From positions 2,513,754-2,577,753 of the forward strand of contig NZ_CP024636.1 in the NCBI RefSeq assembly GCF_009728735.1: a stretch of DNA of 64,000 nucleotides, written 5' to 3'. The notes under the pieces are model-generated. The model ran no database searches, was not told the DNA's origin, and was given only the letters and a program-made list of their open reading frames with translations. The stretch comes from Pantoea phytobeneficialis (GTDB taxonomy: Bacteria > Pseudomonadota > Gammaproteobacteria > Enterobacterales > Enterobacteriaceae). Positions 24,574 to 34,421 of this stretch are shown here, piece after piece (position 1 is the first letter of the stretch; every line of letters starts with the position of its first letter). The translations under genes and the position numbers were made by a program.

Positions 24574-25677
24574 GTGTCCAACGTCTTAGAACATTATCAT
24601 TTTCTGCATGAAATCCCGGAACTGGGTTTTCAGGAGTTTAAAACTTCAGCCTATATCGCCGACCAGCTGGAACAGGCGGGGATCAAAGTCACTCGCGGCA
24701 TTAACAACACCACCGGCATTGTGGCGGAAATTGACAGCGGTGTGCCCGGCCCGGTGCTGGCATTGCGTGCGGATATGGATGCACTGGGACATGTCATTGA
24801 TGGTGTCGCTTGTGCACGCCATACCTGCGGTCATGATGGTCACTCCTCGGTGGTTCTGACTGCCGCACAGGAGCTGTTGAAAGAAGGGGCAATCAAAAAA
24901 GGCCGCCTGAAGTTATTGTTCCAACCCGCTGAGGAACTGGGCGCAGGCGCGCTGTCGATGATCGAGGGCGGGGCGATGGAGGATGTCGAGATGATCCTCG
25001 GTTTCCATGTGCGCCCGCTGGAAGAATGCCATGTGGGACAGGCGACGCCTGCGGTGATCTATTCTGCCTGTAGCACGCTGGAAGCGACCATCAAAGGCGT
25101 TCCGGCCCATGCGGCACGCCCGCACCTTGGCGTGAATGCGCTCGACGCGGCGGTACAGGCGGTGCAGGCCGTGAACAGTATCCATCTGTCACCGGGGCTG
25201 AACTGGAGCGTCAAAGCGACACGTTTTCTCTGTGATGCCGGTGTCACCAACTCGGTACCGGATGAAGCGCGCGTGGTGTGGGACCTGCGTTCGCAGGAAA
25301 ACGAACCGATGGATATCCTCAAACAAAAAGTGACGCAGGCGGTGCTCAATAGCGTTGCGGCACTGGGGGCAACTGCCGAGGTGGTGGTGCTCAAGGAAAT
25401 GCCTGCGGCGGAGATCCATGAGGAAGCGACGGCGGTGATTCGGGCGGCGATTGTTGATGTGCTGGGCGAAGAGGGGCTGCTGGGCGCGAAAACGACGCCA
25501 GGCAGTGAAGATTTCTTCTATTACCCGGTGAAATGCCCAACGGTGAAAGCCGGATTCTGGGGATTAGGCACCAACCTGGTGCCGGGCCTGCATCACCCTG
25601 AGATGCGTTTTGAACTGAGTTCGCTGGAAATTGGGGTGAAGATCTTCAAAGCCGCCGTAACACGGGTGCTGGGTTAG
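24574..25677 (+). CDS. M20D family amidohydrolase/peptidase
   Basis: 367 residues; GTG start with TAGGAG 7 nt upstream and a 10-nt gap after yjiG. It is an M20 peptidase of the aminoacylase/hippurate hydrolase group: LALRADMDAL, CARHTCGHDGHSS (metal ligands C/H), FQPAEELGAGALSMIEGGAM (catalytic E), VPAHAARPHLGVNALDAAVQA (dimerisation domain) and TTPGSEDFFYY. It hydrolyses amide bonds of N-acyl amino acids or small peptides in the cytoplasm. It lies in one operon with the YjiH/YjiG membrane pair, replacing the isoaspartyl peptidase of E. coli, so the pair likely imports its substrate. Confidence 0.88.
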   Translation: MSNVLEHYHFLHEIPELGFQEFKTSAYIADQLEQAGIKVTRGINNTTGIVAEIDSGVPGPVLALRADMDALGHVIDGVACARHTCGHDGHSSVVLTAAQELLKEGAIKKGRLKLLFQPAEELGAGALSMIEGGAMEDVEMILGFHVRPLEECHVGQATPAVIYSACSTLEATIKGVPAHAARPHLGVNALDAAVQAVQAVNSIHLSPGLNWSVKATRFLCDAGVTNSVPDEARVVWDLRSQENEPMDILKQKVTQAVLNSVAALGATAEVVVLKEMPAAEIHEEATAVIRAAIVDVLGEEGLLGAKTTPGSEDFFYYPVKCPTVKAGFWGLGTNLVPGLHHPEMRFELSSLEIGVKIFKAAVTRVLG

Positions 25678-25687
25678 TTTTTCCTTG

Positions 25688-25786
25688 CCCTCACCCTAAC
25701 CCTCACCCGCCAGCGGGAGAGGGGACCGATCGAGCATATAGCACACCTCCTTCTCCCGCTGGCGGGAGAAGGCTGGGATGAGGGGG
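25688..25786. repeat. CTCTCCC-type palindromic repeat, two units
   Basis: Two inverted units (ACCCGCCAGCGGGAGAGGG and CTTCTCCCGCTGGCGGGAGAAG), flanked by CCCTCACCC and GATGAGGG, are separated by a spacer with CGATCGAGCATAT. The same spacer in reverse occurs in the array at 35.2 kb, so the two are the same family. Confidence 0.8.
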
Positions 25787-25923
25787 CTGCGTGCACCCAA
25801 CATTCCCCACCTCACTGAAATATTGTATGCTATGCCGCCTGAATAACCGCTGGCTCAGCCCCGGTCACCCTGATTTATTCGCAGCGCGCGGCTCGTGCGT
25901 TGCCCTTTGAGAAGATTTCACTG

Positions 25924-27513
25924 ATGTCTAATGCTCCCTTTTTACAAGAGGTGGCGCGCCGCCGTACCTTCGCGATCATTTCGCACCCGGACGCCGGTAA
26001 AACCACTATCACCGAGAAAGTTCTGCTGTTCGGACAGGCGATCCAGACCGCCGGTACGGTAAAAGGCCGTGGATCAAACCAACACGCCAAATCCGACTGG
26101 ATGGAGATGGAGAAGCAGCGTGGTATCTCCATCACCACCTCGGTGATGCAGTTCCCCTATCGTGACAGCCTGGTGAACCTGCTGGATACCCCCGGGCACG
26201 AAGACTTCTCGGAAGATACCTACCGTACGCTGACGGCGGTGGACTGCTGCCTGATGGTGATCGATGCCGCCAAAGGTGTTGAAGATCGTACCCGTAAGCT
26301 GATGGAAGTGACCCGTCTGCGTGATACGCCGATCATCACCTTTATGAACAAACTTGACCGTGATATCCGCGACCCGATGGAGCTGCTGGATGAAGTCGAG
26401 AACGAGCTGAAGATCGCCTGTGCGCCTATTACCTGGCCGATCGGCTGCGGCAAACTGTTTAAAGGCGTGTATCACCTCTATAACGATGAAACCTATCTGT
26501 ACCAGACTGGTCAGGGGCACACCATTCAGGAAGTGCGTATCGTTAAAGGGCTGAACAATCCGGATCTCGACAAAGCCGTCGGTGAAGATCTGGCGCAGCA
26601 GCTGCGCGATGAGCTGGAGCTGGTGCAGGGTGCATCCAACGAATTTGATGAAGAGTTGTTCCTGAGCGGCGAAATCACCCCGGTGTTTTTCGGCACCGCG
26701 CTGGGTAACTTTGGCGTTGACCATATGCTGGATGGCCTGGTTTCCTGGGCACCGGCACCGATGCCGCGTCAGAGCGACACCCGTACCGTGGAAGCTAAAG
26801 AAGAGAAGTTCAGCGGCTTCGTGTTCAAGATTCAGGCCAACATGGACCCGAAACACCGCGACCGCGTGGCTTTTATGCGCGTGGTATCCGGTAAATATGA
26901 GAAGGGCATGAAGCTGCGTCAGGTTCGCATCGGCAAAGATGTGGTGATCTCTGACGCGCTGACCTTTATGGCCGGTGACCGTTCACATGTGGAAGAAGCC
27001 TATCCGGGCGATATCATCGGTCTGCACAACCACGGCACCATCCAGATTGGCGACACCTTCACCCAGGGTGAGAACATGAAGTTCACCGGTATTCCGAACT
27101 TCGCCCCTGAGCTATTCCGTCGTATTCGCCTGCGCGATCCGCTGAAGCAGAAACAATTGCTGAAGGGTTTGGTACAGCTGTCGGAAGAGGGCGCAGTACA
27201 GGTATTCCGTCCGGTGCATAACAACGATTTGATCGTTGGTGCGGTGGGTGTGTTGCAGTTTGACGTGGTAGTCGCGCGCCTGAAAAGCGAATACAACGTT
27301 GAAGCAATTTACGAATCGGTCAACGTGGCAACCGCGCGTTGGGTTGAATGTGCTGACGTGAAGAAATTCGATGAATTTCAACGTAAAAACGAGATCAACC
27401 TTGCGCTGGATGGCGGCGATAACCTGACCTATATTGCCCCAACCATGGTGAATCTGAATATCACCCAGGAACGTTATCCTGACGTGACTTTCCGCAAAAC
27501 GCGCGAGCATTAA
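25924..27513 (+). CDS. prfC: Peptide chain release factor 3
   Basis: 529 residues, the same length as E. coli RF3. A translational GTPase with G1 [10 protein letters not shown]2 region RGISITTS, G3 DTPGHEDF, G4 MNKLDRD; then domains II and III. RF3 speeds the release of RF1/RF2 from the ribosome after peptide release, in the cytoplasm. The ATG at 25924 gives [19 protein letters not shown], matching the E. coli start. It begins the block collinear with E. coli (prfC-osmY-ytjA-yjjU-yjjV-deo). An intrinsic terminator follows. Confidence 0.97.
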   Translation: MSNAPFLQEVARRRTFAIISHPDAGKTTITEKVLLFGQAIQTAGTVKGRGSNQHAKSDWMEMEKQRGISITTSVMQFPYRDSLVNLLDTPGHEDFSEDTYRTLTAVDCCLMVIDAAKGVEDRTRKLMEVTRLRDTPIITFMNKLDRDIRDPMELLDEVENELKIACAPITWPIGCGKLFKGVYHLYNDETYLYQTGQGHTIQEVRIVKGLNNPDLDKAVGEDLAQQLRDELELVQGASNEFDEELFLSGEITPVFFGTALGNFGVDHMLDGLVSWAPAPMPRQSDTRTVEAKEEKFSGFVFKIQANMDPKHRDRVAFMRVVSGKYEKGMKLRQVRIGKDVVISDALTFMAGDRSHVEEAYPGDIIGLHNHGTIQIGDTFTQGENMKFTGIPNFAPELFRRIRLRDPLKQKQLLKGLVQLSEEGAVQVFRPVHNNDLIVGAVGVLQFDVVVARLKSEYNVEAIYESVNVATARWVECADVKKFDEFQRKNEINLALDGGDNLTYIAPTMVNLNITQERYPDVTFRKTREH

Positions 27514-27526
27514 TCGCCGTTTTCTC

Positions 27527-27558
27527 CAGGGCCTGTGGTTTCCACTGGCCCTGTTTTT
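27527..27558 (+). terminator. Intrinsic terminator of prfC
   Basis: CAGGGCC (27527-27533) pairs with GGCCCTG (27547-27553) across a 13-nt loop and is followed by five T. Confidence 0.8.
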
Positions 27559-27771
27559 CCCTTCCAGACTCCTCTTAAAAACGCTGTTTTTTTCGCTTTT
27601 TGGCGAGATATCAACCACAAAAACCGGCAAAACCCTCAGTCCCGTCTATGATCATTCTGTCGGACGAGAAAAGAAACTTCAGGTTTCATTGCGTCCATTA
27701 TCGCAGCAACGCCGTTTGTTGCTGGCTCATTCGCGGTTGCGGATGCGTAAACGGATAGAAGGATGATATCG

Positions 27772-28386
27772 ATGATTAAGACTAAGATTGCCAAAACACT
27801 GATTGCCGCTCTGGCGGGTTCGGCCCTGATGAGTGGCGCAGCACTGGCCGATGAATCCCTGACGCAAAAAGCGCAGGCGACCGCCGACAGTGCCGGGGCA
27901 AAAATCGATAGCTCTATGAAAAAAGTCGGTGGGTATATGGATGACAGCGGCATCACCGCCAAAGCGAAAGCGGCGCTGGTGGATGATGAAGCGATAAAAA
28001 GCACGGATATCTCAGTAAACACGCATCAGGGCGTAGTGACCTTGAGCGGTTTTGTCACCTCTCAGGATCAGGCGGAAAAAGCCGTAGCCGTGGTGCAGAA
28101 AGTTGAAGGGGTGAAATCCGTCAGTGACAAACTGCACGTTAAAGACAGCAAAACCACCTCACTGAAAGGTTATGCCGGGGATGCGGCAACCACCAGTGAA
28201 ATCAAAGCTAAACTTTTAGCGGATGACATCGTGCCATCACGCAACGTGAAGGTGGAAACCACGGATGGCGTGGTGCAGTTGTCCGGTACGGTTGCCAACA
28301 AGGCGCAGTCGGACCGCGCTGAACAAATCGCCAAAGCCATTGAAGGCGTGAAAAGTGTCAAGAATGACCTGACGATTAAATCTTAA
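27772..28386 (+). CDS. osmY: Periplasmic osmotically inducible protein OsmY
   Basis: 204 residues from ATG 27772, which has AGAAGGA 9 nt upstream; the ATG at 27763 sits too close to it. There is a signal peptide (ends ALA-DE), then two BON domains (about 58-125 and 136-204), each with KxxLxxDxxxxxxxIxVxTxxGVVxLSG. In E. coli OsmY is made in stationary phase and at high osmolarity under RpoS, and acts as a periplasmic chaperone-like protein. It lies between prfC and ytjA as in E. coli. A GCTGCGGC/GCCGCAGC hairpin (28395-28421) follows, without a clear U tract. Confidence 0.95.
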   Translation: MIKTKIAKTLIAALAGSALMSGAALADESLTQKAQATADSAGAKIDSSMKKVGGYMDDSGITAKAKAALVDDEAIKSTDISVNTHQGVVTLSGFVTSQDQAEKAVAVVQKVEGVKSVSDKLHVKDSKTTSLKGYAGDAATTSEIKAKLLADDIVPSRNVKVETTDGVVQLSGTVANKAQSDRAEQIAKAIEGVKSVKNDLTIKS

Positions 28387-28499
28387 CCCTGGGCGCTGCG
28401 GCTTTTCGTATCCGCCGCAGCATAATAACAACATCTTTCTGCACACCCACATTGGGATGAACTAAGCAGTTCGATTTTCACGATGGTAAGGAGAGGCTT

Positions 28500-28661
28500 A
28501 TGTTTCGTTGGGGCATTATCTTTCTGGTGATCGCACTGATTGCTGCAGCATTAGGATTTGGCGGTCTGGCGGGTACGGCAGCATGGGCGGCTAAAATTGT
28601 CTTTATTGTCGGTATTATTCTGTTCCTCATCAGCCTGTTTACCGGGCGTAAACGACCCTGA
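28500..28661 (+). CDS. ytjA: DUF1328 small membrane protein YtjA
   Basis: 53 residues ([20 protein letters not shown]...TGRKRP), the same length as E. coli YtjA and almost identical to it as I recall it. Two hydrophobic helices with a short Gly/Ala turn and a basic C-terminus: an inner-membrane protein of unknown role. GGTAAGGAGAGG ribosome site. It lies in the conserved position between osmY and yjjU and is easily missed because of its size. Confidence 0.95.
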   Translation: MFRWGIIFLVIALIAAALGFGGLAGTAAWAAKIVFIVGIILFLISLFTGRKRP

Positions 28662-28804
28662 CTCTGAGTCATAGTTCGCTCACCCGGCAGTAGCCTGAAG
28701 CGGAGACCAGTCAGGGCATAATAATGACTGGTTCTCCGGGTTGCGGGCGGTGGCGATTCTGCGCTTTAGCACCCCTCAGAGAAAGAACCGCTGAGGGACA
28801 CATT

Positions 28805-29857
28805 TTGGGTATACGCATCCCTGTGACGCTGGGAACCATCGAACCCTTAGCGCTCACGCCCTTCAAATCAAACAAAATTGCGCTGGTGTGCGAAGGTGGC
28901 GGTCAACGTGGCATCTTTACCGCCGGAGTGCTGGATGAGTTTCAGCGCGCAGGCTTCAATCCTTTTGATCTGATGCTTGGCACCTCCGCAGGCGCACAAA
29001 ATCTCTCAGCGTATGTCTGCGCCCAACCGGGTTATGCGCGGCGCGTGATCACCCGTTACACCACCAGCAAACTCTTCTTTGATCCGGTGCGTTTTGTGCG
29101 TGGCGGAAATCTGATCGATCTGGACTGGCTGGTAGATATCACCAGTCAGGAGCTGCCGTTGGCGATGAGCACGGCGGAGGGGCTGTTTGCCAAAGGCAGT
29201 GAGTTTTATATGTGCGCTTGCCGCAGCGATGATTACAGCGCGCATTACTTCAGCCCAACCCGCAATACCTGGCTCGATATCATCAGAGCCTCCAGTGCCA
29301 TTCCGGGGTTCTATCGCAGCGGCGTGGAGATGGATGGCATCAGTTATCTGGATGGCGGTATCAGCGATGCCATTCCGGTGCGTGAGGCGGCCCGGCGGGG
29401 TGCCGATACCGTTGTGGTGATTCGCACCGTTCCGTCGCAGATGTCGTACACACCGAAATGGATCAAGCGCATGGAACGCTGGCTGAGCGACAGCGCTTTG
29501 CAGCCAATGATCAACATCTTGCATCAGCACGAAGAAAGTTATCATGATATTCAACAATTTATCGATCAGCCGCCGGGGGATTTGCGCATTATCGAGATCT
29601 TCCCACCCAAACCGTTAGCCAGTAACGCGCTGGGCAGTCGCATCGCCTCGTTGAATCAGGATTACCATCTGGGGCGGCGCTGCGGCCGCTATTTCCTGGC
29701 CACGCTCGGGCAGTGGCTGAGTGATGCCGAACCATTTGTGCGGCATACTGTCGTTACGCCACCTGCTGCGGTGGCGAATGCGCCGGATAACCGCGAGGTC
29801 AACACGCCAGACGTGGCCGGTAACGATGCTGATTATGATGCAGGTTCGCTGGCATGA
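28805..29857 (+). CDS. yjjU: Patatin-like phospholipase YjjU
   Basis: 350 residues from TTG 28805 (LGIRIPVTLGTIEPL), chosen because GAGGG lies 7 nt upstream and it lines up with the E. coli start MGQRIPVTLGNI; the ATG at 28724 would add an unrelated tail. Patatin fold: oxyanion loop CEGGGQRGIF, nucleophile Ser in GTSAGA, catalytic Asp in LDGGISDAIP. It is predicted to hydrolyse acyl esters of lipids; the physiological substrate is unknown. It overlaps yjjV by 4 nt (ATGA). Confidence 0.92.
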   Translation: MGIRIPVTLGTIEPLALTPFKSNKIALVCEGGGQRGIFTAGVLDEFQRAGFNPFDLMLGTSAGAQNLSAYVCAQPGYARRVITRYTTSKLFFDPVRFVRGGNLIDLDWLVDITSQELPLAMSTAEGLFAKGSEFYMCACRSDDYSAHYFSPTRNTWLDIIRASSAIPGFYRSGVEMDGISYLDGGISDAIPVREAARRGADTVVVIRTVPSQMSYTPKWIKRMERWLSDSALQPMINILHQHEESYHDIQQFIDQPPGDLRIIEIFPPKPLASNALGSRIASLNQDYHLGRRCGRYFLATLGQWLSDAEPFVRHTVVTPPAAVANAPDNREVNTPDVAGNDADYDAGSLA

Positions 29858-30630
29858 GATTTATCGATACCCACTGCCATTTTGACTTCCCGCCGTTTGT
29901 TGATGCGGCGGAAGCGAGCATTGTGCGTGCTGCGCAGGCAGGGGTTGAACGTATTATTGTACCCAGCGTCGATGCCAGCCGCTTTGCGCTGGTCAGCCAG
30001 CTGGCACAACAACATGCCGCGTTATATGCCGCGCTGGGGCTGCATCCGATTCAGATCGCCGTGCATCAGGATACGCACCTTGATCAACTGACGGATTGTC
30101 TGCACACCCCGGACGTAAAACGCGTGGCATTGGGGGAGATCGGACTCGATCTGTATATGGACGATCCCCAGTTCGACAAACAAACCCGGCTGCTGGATGG
30201 GCAGTTGAAGCTAGCCAAACGTTTCGATCTGCCGGTGATCCTCCATTCACGTCGTACCCACGATCAGCTGGCGCTGCATTTGCGCCGTCACGATCTGCCG
30301 CGCCGTGGTGTGGTGCACGGTTTTGCCGGTAGCCTGCAACAGGCACAGCGTTTTATCCAACTTGGCTATGCGATCGGCGTCGGTGGCACCATTACCTATG
30401 AACGCGCCAGTAAAACGCGTAACACCATCGCAGCATTGCCGCTGGATTCCCTGTTACTGGAAACCGATGCGCCTGATATGCCGCTGAACGGTTATCAGGG
30501 CGAACCCAATCGCCCGGAGCGAGCACGGCTGGTGTTTGATGTCTTGTGCCAGCTACGCCGTGAGCCGCCGGATGTCATCGCTGATGCGCTATGGCAAAAC
30601 AGCCTGCGCGTCTTCAATCTCCCCGACTGA
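29854..30630 (+). CDS. yjjV: TatD family metal-dependent hydrolase YjjV
   Basis: 258 residues. TatD/TIM-barrel hydrolase with the metal-binding FIDTHCHFD at the N-terminus, GEIGLDLY, VILHSRRTHDQL, HGFAG and LLETDAPDMPL. Relatives are 3'-to-5' DNA exonucleases or deoxyaminoacylases; the substrate of YjjV is not certain. It is coupled to yjjU. In E. coli yjjW and yjjI follow; here the deo operon comes next, so these two are absent from this locus. Confidence 0.93.
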   Translation: MRFIDTHCHFDFPPFVDAAEASIVRAAQAGVERIIVPSVDASRFALVSQLAQQHAALYAALGLHPIQIAVHQDTHLDQLTDCLHTPDVKRVALGEIGLDLYMDDPQFDKQTRLLDGQLKLAKRFDLPVILHSRRTHDQLALHLRRHDLPRRGVVHGFAGSLQQAQRFIQLGYAIGVGGTITYERASKTRNTIAALPLDSLLLETDAPDMPLNGYQGEPNRPERARLVFDVLCQLRREPPDVIADALWQNSLRVFNLPD

Positions 30631-30706
30631 ACCTGGTCTGATCCCTGCGTGCTGCTCTGAATTGGCTACATTTACAGGGTGGTGGCGACACAACTTTCTC
30701 AATTAA

Positions 30707-30722
30707 TGTGATAATAATAACA
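30707..30722. promoter_or_regulatory. Second DeoR-like operator (deoO1-like)
   Basis: TGTGATAATAATAACA agrees with the DeoR operator TGTTAGAATTCTAACA at 12 of 16 positions. It lies 143 bp upstream of the stronger operator; in E. coli a second operator allows DNA looping. AT-rich composition makes a chance match possible. Confidence 0.4.
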
Positions 30723-30763
30723 TCTGCATTCCCGATCGTACCGGGCATGTAATGGTGATATTT

Positions 30764-30779
30764 TGTGATTTTTATCACC
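30764..30779. promoter_or_regulatory. CRP site, distal, of deoP2-like promoter
   Basis: TGTGATTTTTATCACC fits TGTGA-N6-TCACA with one mismatch. Its centre is 52 bp upstream of the proximal site, close to the 53 bp known for E. coli deoP2, where CytR binds between two CRP dimers. Confidence 0.75.
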
Positions 30780-30815
30780 TAATAAATGTATTATTTGCAC
30801 AGTTTTCTTTTTTCA

Positions 30816-30831
30816 TGTGATGAATGATCGA
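30816..30831. promoter_or_regulatory. CRP site, proximal, of deoP2-like promoter
   Basis: TGTGATGAATGATCGA has a full left half and a weak right half. It is centred about 41 bp before the expected start point, the position of CRP1 at E. coli deoP2. Confidence 0.6.
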
Positions 30832-30849
30832 ATATTTCGTCGCTCAAAT

Positions 30850-30865
30850 TGTTAGAATTATCACA
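30850..30865. promoter_or_regulatory. DeoR operator at deo promoter
   Basis: TGTTAGAATTATCACA matches the E. coli deo operator TGTTAGAATTCTAACA in 13 of 16 bases and overlaps the predicted -10/+1 region. DeoR would repress here until deoxyribose-5-phosphate is present. Confidence 0.75.
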
Positions 30866-30913
30866 TTCCCTGGCGGGCGACTTCCGCCCAGGCTGACTTT
30901 TTTGGAGAGTACC

Positions 30914-31693
30914 ATGACTGATTTCACCGCAGCCGCGCAGCGCGCACTGCAACTGATGGATTTGACCACACTGAACGATGACGATACTGACGAAAAAGTG
31001 ATCGCGCTGTGCCGCCAGGCCAAATCACCCGCTGGTAACACCGCCGCTATCTGTATCTACCCGCGCTTTATCCCGGTGGCGCGCAAAGCGTTGCGCGAGC
31101 AGGGCACACCGGAAATCCGTATCGCCACGGTGACCAACTTCCCGCATGGCAATGATGATCTGGATATCGCACTGGCGGAAACCCGCGCGGCGATCGCTTA
31201 CGGTGCCGATGAGGTGGATGTGGTGTTCCCGTATCGCGCGCTGCTGGCGGGCAATCGTCAGATCGGTTTTGATCTGGTGAAAGCCTGCAAAGAAGCTTGT
31301 GCGGCATCTGGTGTATTGCTGAAAGTCATTATCGAAAGCGGTGAACTGAAAGATGCGGCGTTAATCCGTGAGGCTTCCGAAATCGCTATCGATGCCGGTG
31401 CCGACTTTATCAAAACCTCCACCGGTAAGGTGCCGGTCAACGCCACGCCGGAAACCGCCGCTATCATGCTGAGCGTGATCCGCGATAAAGGCGTGCAGCA
31501 GCAGGTCGGTTTTAAACCGGCAGGTGGCGTGCGCAGCGCAGAGGATGCGGCCCATTATCTGCAACTGGCCGACGATATCCTTGGTGCGGGTTGGGCGGAT
31601 GCTCGCCATTTCCGTTTTGGCGCTTCCAGCCTGTTGGCGAGCCTGCTTAATACGCTGGGCCATGTCACCACCGCCAGCAAAGCTGGGTATTAA
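30914..31693 (+). CDS. deoC: Deoxyribose-phosphate aldolase
   Basis: 259 residues, equal to E. coli DeoC. It splits 2-deoxyribose-5-phosphate into glyceraldehyde-3-phosphate and acetaldehyde. Schiff-base lysine in [10 protein letters not shown], second lysine in [10 protein letters not shown], start [19 protein letters not shown]. First gene of the deo operon for using deoxynucleosides as carbon source. GGAGAG lies before ATG, and a stem (CCTGGCGG...CCGCCCAGG) lies in the leader. A REP-like repeat separates it from deoA. Confidence 0.97.
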   Translation: MTDFTAAAQRALQLMDLTTLNDDDTDEKVIALCRQAKSPAGNTAAICIYPRFIPVARKALREQGTPEIRIATVTNFPHGNDDLDIALAETRAAIAYGADEVDVVFPYRALLAGNRQIGFDLVKACKEACAASGVLLKVIIESGELKDAALIREASEIAIDAGADFIKTSTGKVPVNATPETAAIMLSVIRDKGVQQQVGFKPAGGVRSAEDAAHYLQLADDILGAGWADARHFRFGASSLLASLLNTLGHVTTASKAGY

Positions 31694-31701
31694 TTGTTTT
31701 C

Positions 31702-31723
31702 GTAGCGGCGCGATTTATCGCGC
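31702..31723. repeat. REP-like repeat inside the deo operon
   Basis: A single GTAGCGGCGCGATTTATCGC copy lies in the 53-nt deoC-deoA gap. Within an operon such an element may adjust message stability between cistrons. Confidence 0.8.
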
Positions 31724-31746
31724 GATTTTCAGCCGGGGAGGCAACC

Positions 31747-33069
31747 TTGTTCCTGCCACAAGAAATTATTCGCAAAAAACGCGATGGTCGTGAGTTGAGC
31801 GAAGCGGAGATCCGTTTCTTTATCAACGGTGTGCGTGATAACAGCGTATCAGAGGGACAAATCGCCGCGCTGGCGATGACCATCTGGTTCCACGATATGT
31901 CGCTGGCCGAACGCGTGGCGCTGACGATGGCGATGCGTGATTCCGGCACGGTGTTGAACTGGCAGGCGCTGAACCTCAACGGGCCAATTGTCGATAAACA
32001 TTCAACCGGCGGCGTGGGTGATGTGACTTCGCTGATGCTTGGCCCGATGATCGCCGCCTGTGGTGGTTATGTGCCGATGATCTCGGGTCGTGGTCTTGGC
32101 CATACCGGCGGCACGCTGGATAAGCTGGAAGCGATCCCCGGTTTTGACATCTTCCCGAGCGATGATCGTTTCCGCGAGATCATCAAAGAAAATGGGGTGG
32201 CGATCATCGGTCAGACCAACTCGCTGGCACCGGCTGACAAACGTTTTTACGCGACACGCGATATCACCGCCACCGTTGATTCGATCCCGCTGATCACCGC
32301 CTCGATCCTGGCGAAAAAGCTGGCGGAAGGGCTGGATGCGTTGGTGATGGATGTCAAAGTGGGCAGCGGTGCCTTTATGCCAACCTTTGAAGCCTCAGAA
32401 AACCTGGCACAGGCGATTGTCGGCGTTGCCAATGGCGCAGGGTGCAAAACCACCGCGCTGCTGACCGACATGAATCAGGTGCTGGCTTCCAGCGCCGGTA
32501 ACGCCCTGGAAGTGCGTGAAGCGGTGCAGTTCCTTACCGGCGAAGCGCGTAATCCCCGCCTGCTGGAGGTGACGCTGGCGCTGTGCAGTGAAATGCTGAT
32601 ATCCGGCAAGCTGGCGTCAAATGACTCCGAGGCTCGGCAGCAACTGCAACGGGTGCTGGATAACGGCCAGGCGGCAGAGGTGTTTGGCCGTATGGTAGCC
32701 GCGCAGCAAGGCCCGACGGACTTTATCCAGCGTATGGACCATTACCTGCCTGCCGCCATGCTCAGTAAAGCGGTGTATGCCGACCAGCCGGGCATTGTCA
32801 GCGCGATGGATACCCGCGCCCTCGGCATGGCGGTGGTGGCACTGGGCGGTGGTCGTCAACGCGCCAGCGATACCATTGATTACAGCGTTGGTCTGAGCGA
32901 AATGATTACCCTTGGGGCGCAGGCTGATGCACAACGCCCACTGGCGGTAATCCACGCCGCAACCGAAGCGCAATGGCAGCAGGCTGCCGCTGCGGTCAAA
33001 GCAGCCATCACCCTGAGTGACACTGCGCCGCCTGAGACGCCGGTGGTTTATCGCCGCATCAGCGAATAG
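31747..33069 (+). CDS. deoA: Thymidine phosphorylase
   Basis: 440 residues, the same length as E. coli DeoA and collinear with it. It converts thymidine plus phosphate to thymine and deoxyribose-1-phosphate in the cytoplasm. [18 protein letters not shown] is the phosphate/pyrimidine-binding signature; [16 protein letters not shown] is also conserved. It starts at TTG ([14 protein letters not shown]) with GGGGAGG 6 nt upstream; no ATG suits the conserved N-terminus. Confidence 0.96.
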   Translation: MFLPQEIIRKKRDGRELSEAEIRFFINGVRDNSVSEGQIAALAMTIWFHDMSLAERVALTMAMRDSGTVLNWQALNLNGPIVDKHSTGGVGDVTSLMLGPMIAACGGYVPMISGRGLGHTGGTLDKLEAIPGFDIFPSDDRFREIIKENGVAIIGQTNSLAPADKRFYATRDITATVDSIPLITASILAKKLAEGLDALVMDVKVGSGAFMPTFEASENLAQAIVGVANGAGCKTTALLTDMNQVLASSAGNALEVREAVQFLTGEARNPRLLEVTLALCSEMLISGKLASNDSEARQQLQRVLDNGQAAEVFGRMVAAQQGPTDFIQRMDHYLPAAMLSKAVYADQPGIVSAMDTRALGMAVVALGGGRQRASDTIDYSVGLSEMITLGAQADAQRPLAVIHAATEAQWQQAAAAVKAAITLSDTAPPETPVVYRRISE

Positions 33070-33164
33070 TTGCCGCCGCTGCGTGCCAGGCCGAAGCCAT
33101 TCGGGTATACTGATCTGATCGCTTTTTTTTGACTTGTCATCGCGCAGTTGCGCAGGAGACTTGC

Positions 33165-34388
33165 ATGAAACGTGCTTTTATTATGGTGCTCGATTCCTTT
33201 GGGATCGGCTCCAGCAAAGACGCCGCTAAGTTCGGCGATGAAGGATCGGATACGCTCGGCCATATCGCCGAAGCGTGCTTTGCAGGCCAGGCCAATGAAG
33301 GCCGCGAAGGTCCGCTGCACTTGCCAAACCTCACCGCGCTGGGGTTGGGTAAAGCCGCTGAACTCTCCACCGGGCGTTTCCCGCCAGGGTTGGATCCGCG
33401 TGCGGAAATTATCGGCGCCTATGCCTACGCCAGTGAACTCTCCTCCGGTAAAGATACGCCGTCAGGCCATTGGGAAATTGCCGGTGTGCCGGTACTGTTC
33501 GACTGGGGCTACTTCAGCGACAAGGAGAACAGCTTCCCGCAGGAACTGCTGGATAAACTGGTACAACGCGCCGATCTGCCAGGCTACCTCGGCAACTGTC
33601 ACTCATCCGGGACGGTGATCCTTGACCAACTCGGCGAGGAGCACATGAAAACCGGCAAGCCGATTTTCTACACCTCGGCGGATTCGGTATTCCAGATTGC
33701 CTGCCATGAAGAGACGTTTGGACTGGAGCGGCTGTACGAGCTGTGCGAAATCGCCCGTGAAGAGCTGACCGAAGGTGGCTACAACATTGGTCGTGTGATT
33801 GCGCGCCCGTTTGTTGGCGACAAGGCCGGTCACTTCCAGCGCACCGGCAACCGCCACGATCTCGCGGTTGAACCACCGTCACCGACCATGCTGAAAAAGC
33901 TGGTGGATGAGAAGGGCGGCGAAGTGATTTCCGTGGGCAAAATCGCGGATATCTACGCGCAGCAGGGCATCACGCAAAAAGTGAAAGCCACCGGTCTGGA
34001 TGAATTGTTCGACGCCACGATCGCGCAAATGAAGAAAGCGCCGGATCAGTCGATTGTGTTCACCAACTTCGTCGATTTTGACTCGACCTGGGGCCATCGT
34101 CGCGATATCGCCGGTTATGCTGGCGGGCTGGAGCTGTTTGACCGTCGTCTGCCTGAGCTGATGGAACTGGTGAAGGAGGATGACATTCTGATCCTGACCG
34201 CCGACCACGGTTGTGACCCCAGCTGGCACGGTACCGAACATACCCGTGAGCATATTCCGGTGTTGATCTACGGCCCGAAAGTTAAACCCGGCTCTCTGGG
34301 TTATCGTGATACCTTTGCCGATATCGGCCAGACAATCGCACACTATTTTGGCCTGTCCAGCATGGACTACGGCAAAAGCATGCTGTAA
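33165..34388 (+). CDS. deoB: Phosphopentomutase
   Basis: 407 residues, equal to E. coli DeoB. It interconverts (deoxy)ribose-1- and 5-phosphate, linking the phosphorylases to DeoC. Alkaline-phosphatase fold with Mn-binding residues in VLDSFGIG, the phospho-acceptor Thr in [10 protein letters not shown], and [19 protein letters not shown] near the end. A possible internal promoter lies in the 95-nt gap upstream (TATACT at 33106-33111), reminiscent of E. coli deoP3, though its -35 is weak. Confidence 0.96.
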   Translation: MKRAFIMVLDSFGIGSSKDAAKFGDEGSDTLGHIAEACFAGQANEGREGPLHLPNLTALGLGKAAELSTGRFPPGLDPRAEIIGAYAYASELSSGKDTPSGHWEIAGVPVLFDWGYFSDKENSFPQELLDKLVQRADLPGYLGNCHSSGTVILDQLGEEHMKTGKPIFYTSADSVFQIACHEETFGLERLYELCEIAREELTEGGYNIGRVIARPFVGDKAGHFQRTGNRHDLAVEPPSPTMLKKLVDEKGGEVISVGKIADIYAQQGITQKVKATGLDELFDATIAQMKKAPDQSIVFTNFVDFDSTWGHRRDIAGYAGGLELFDRRLPELMELVKEDDILILTADHGCDPSWHGTEHTREHIPVLIYGPKVKPGSLGYRDTFADIGQTIAHYFGLSSMDYGKSML

Positions 34389-34421
34389 AACAGCGACCAA
34401 TTTTTAATAAGGAAAATAACG

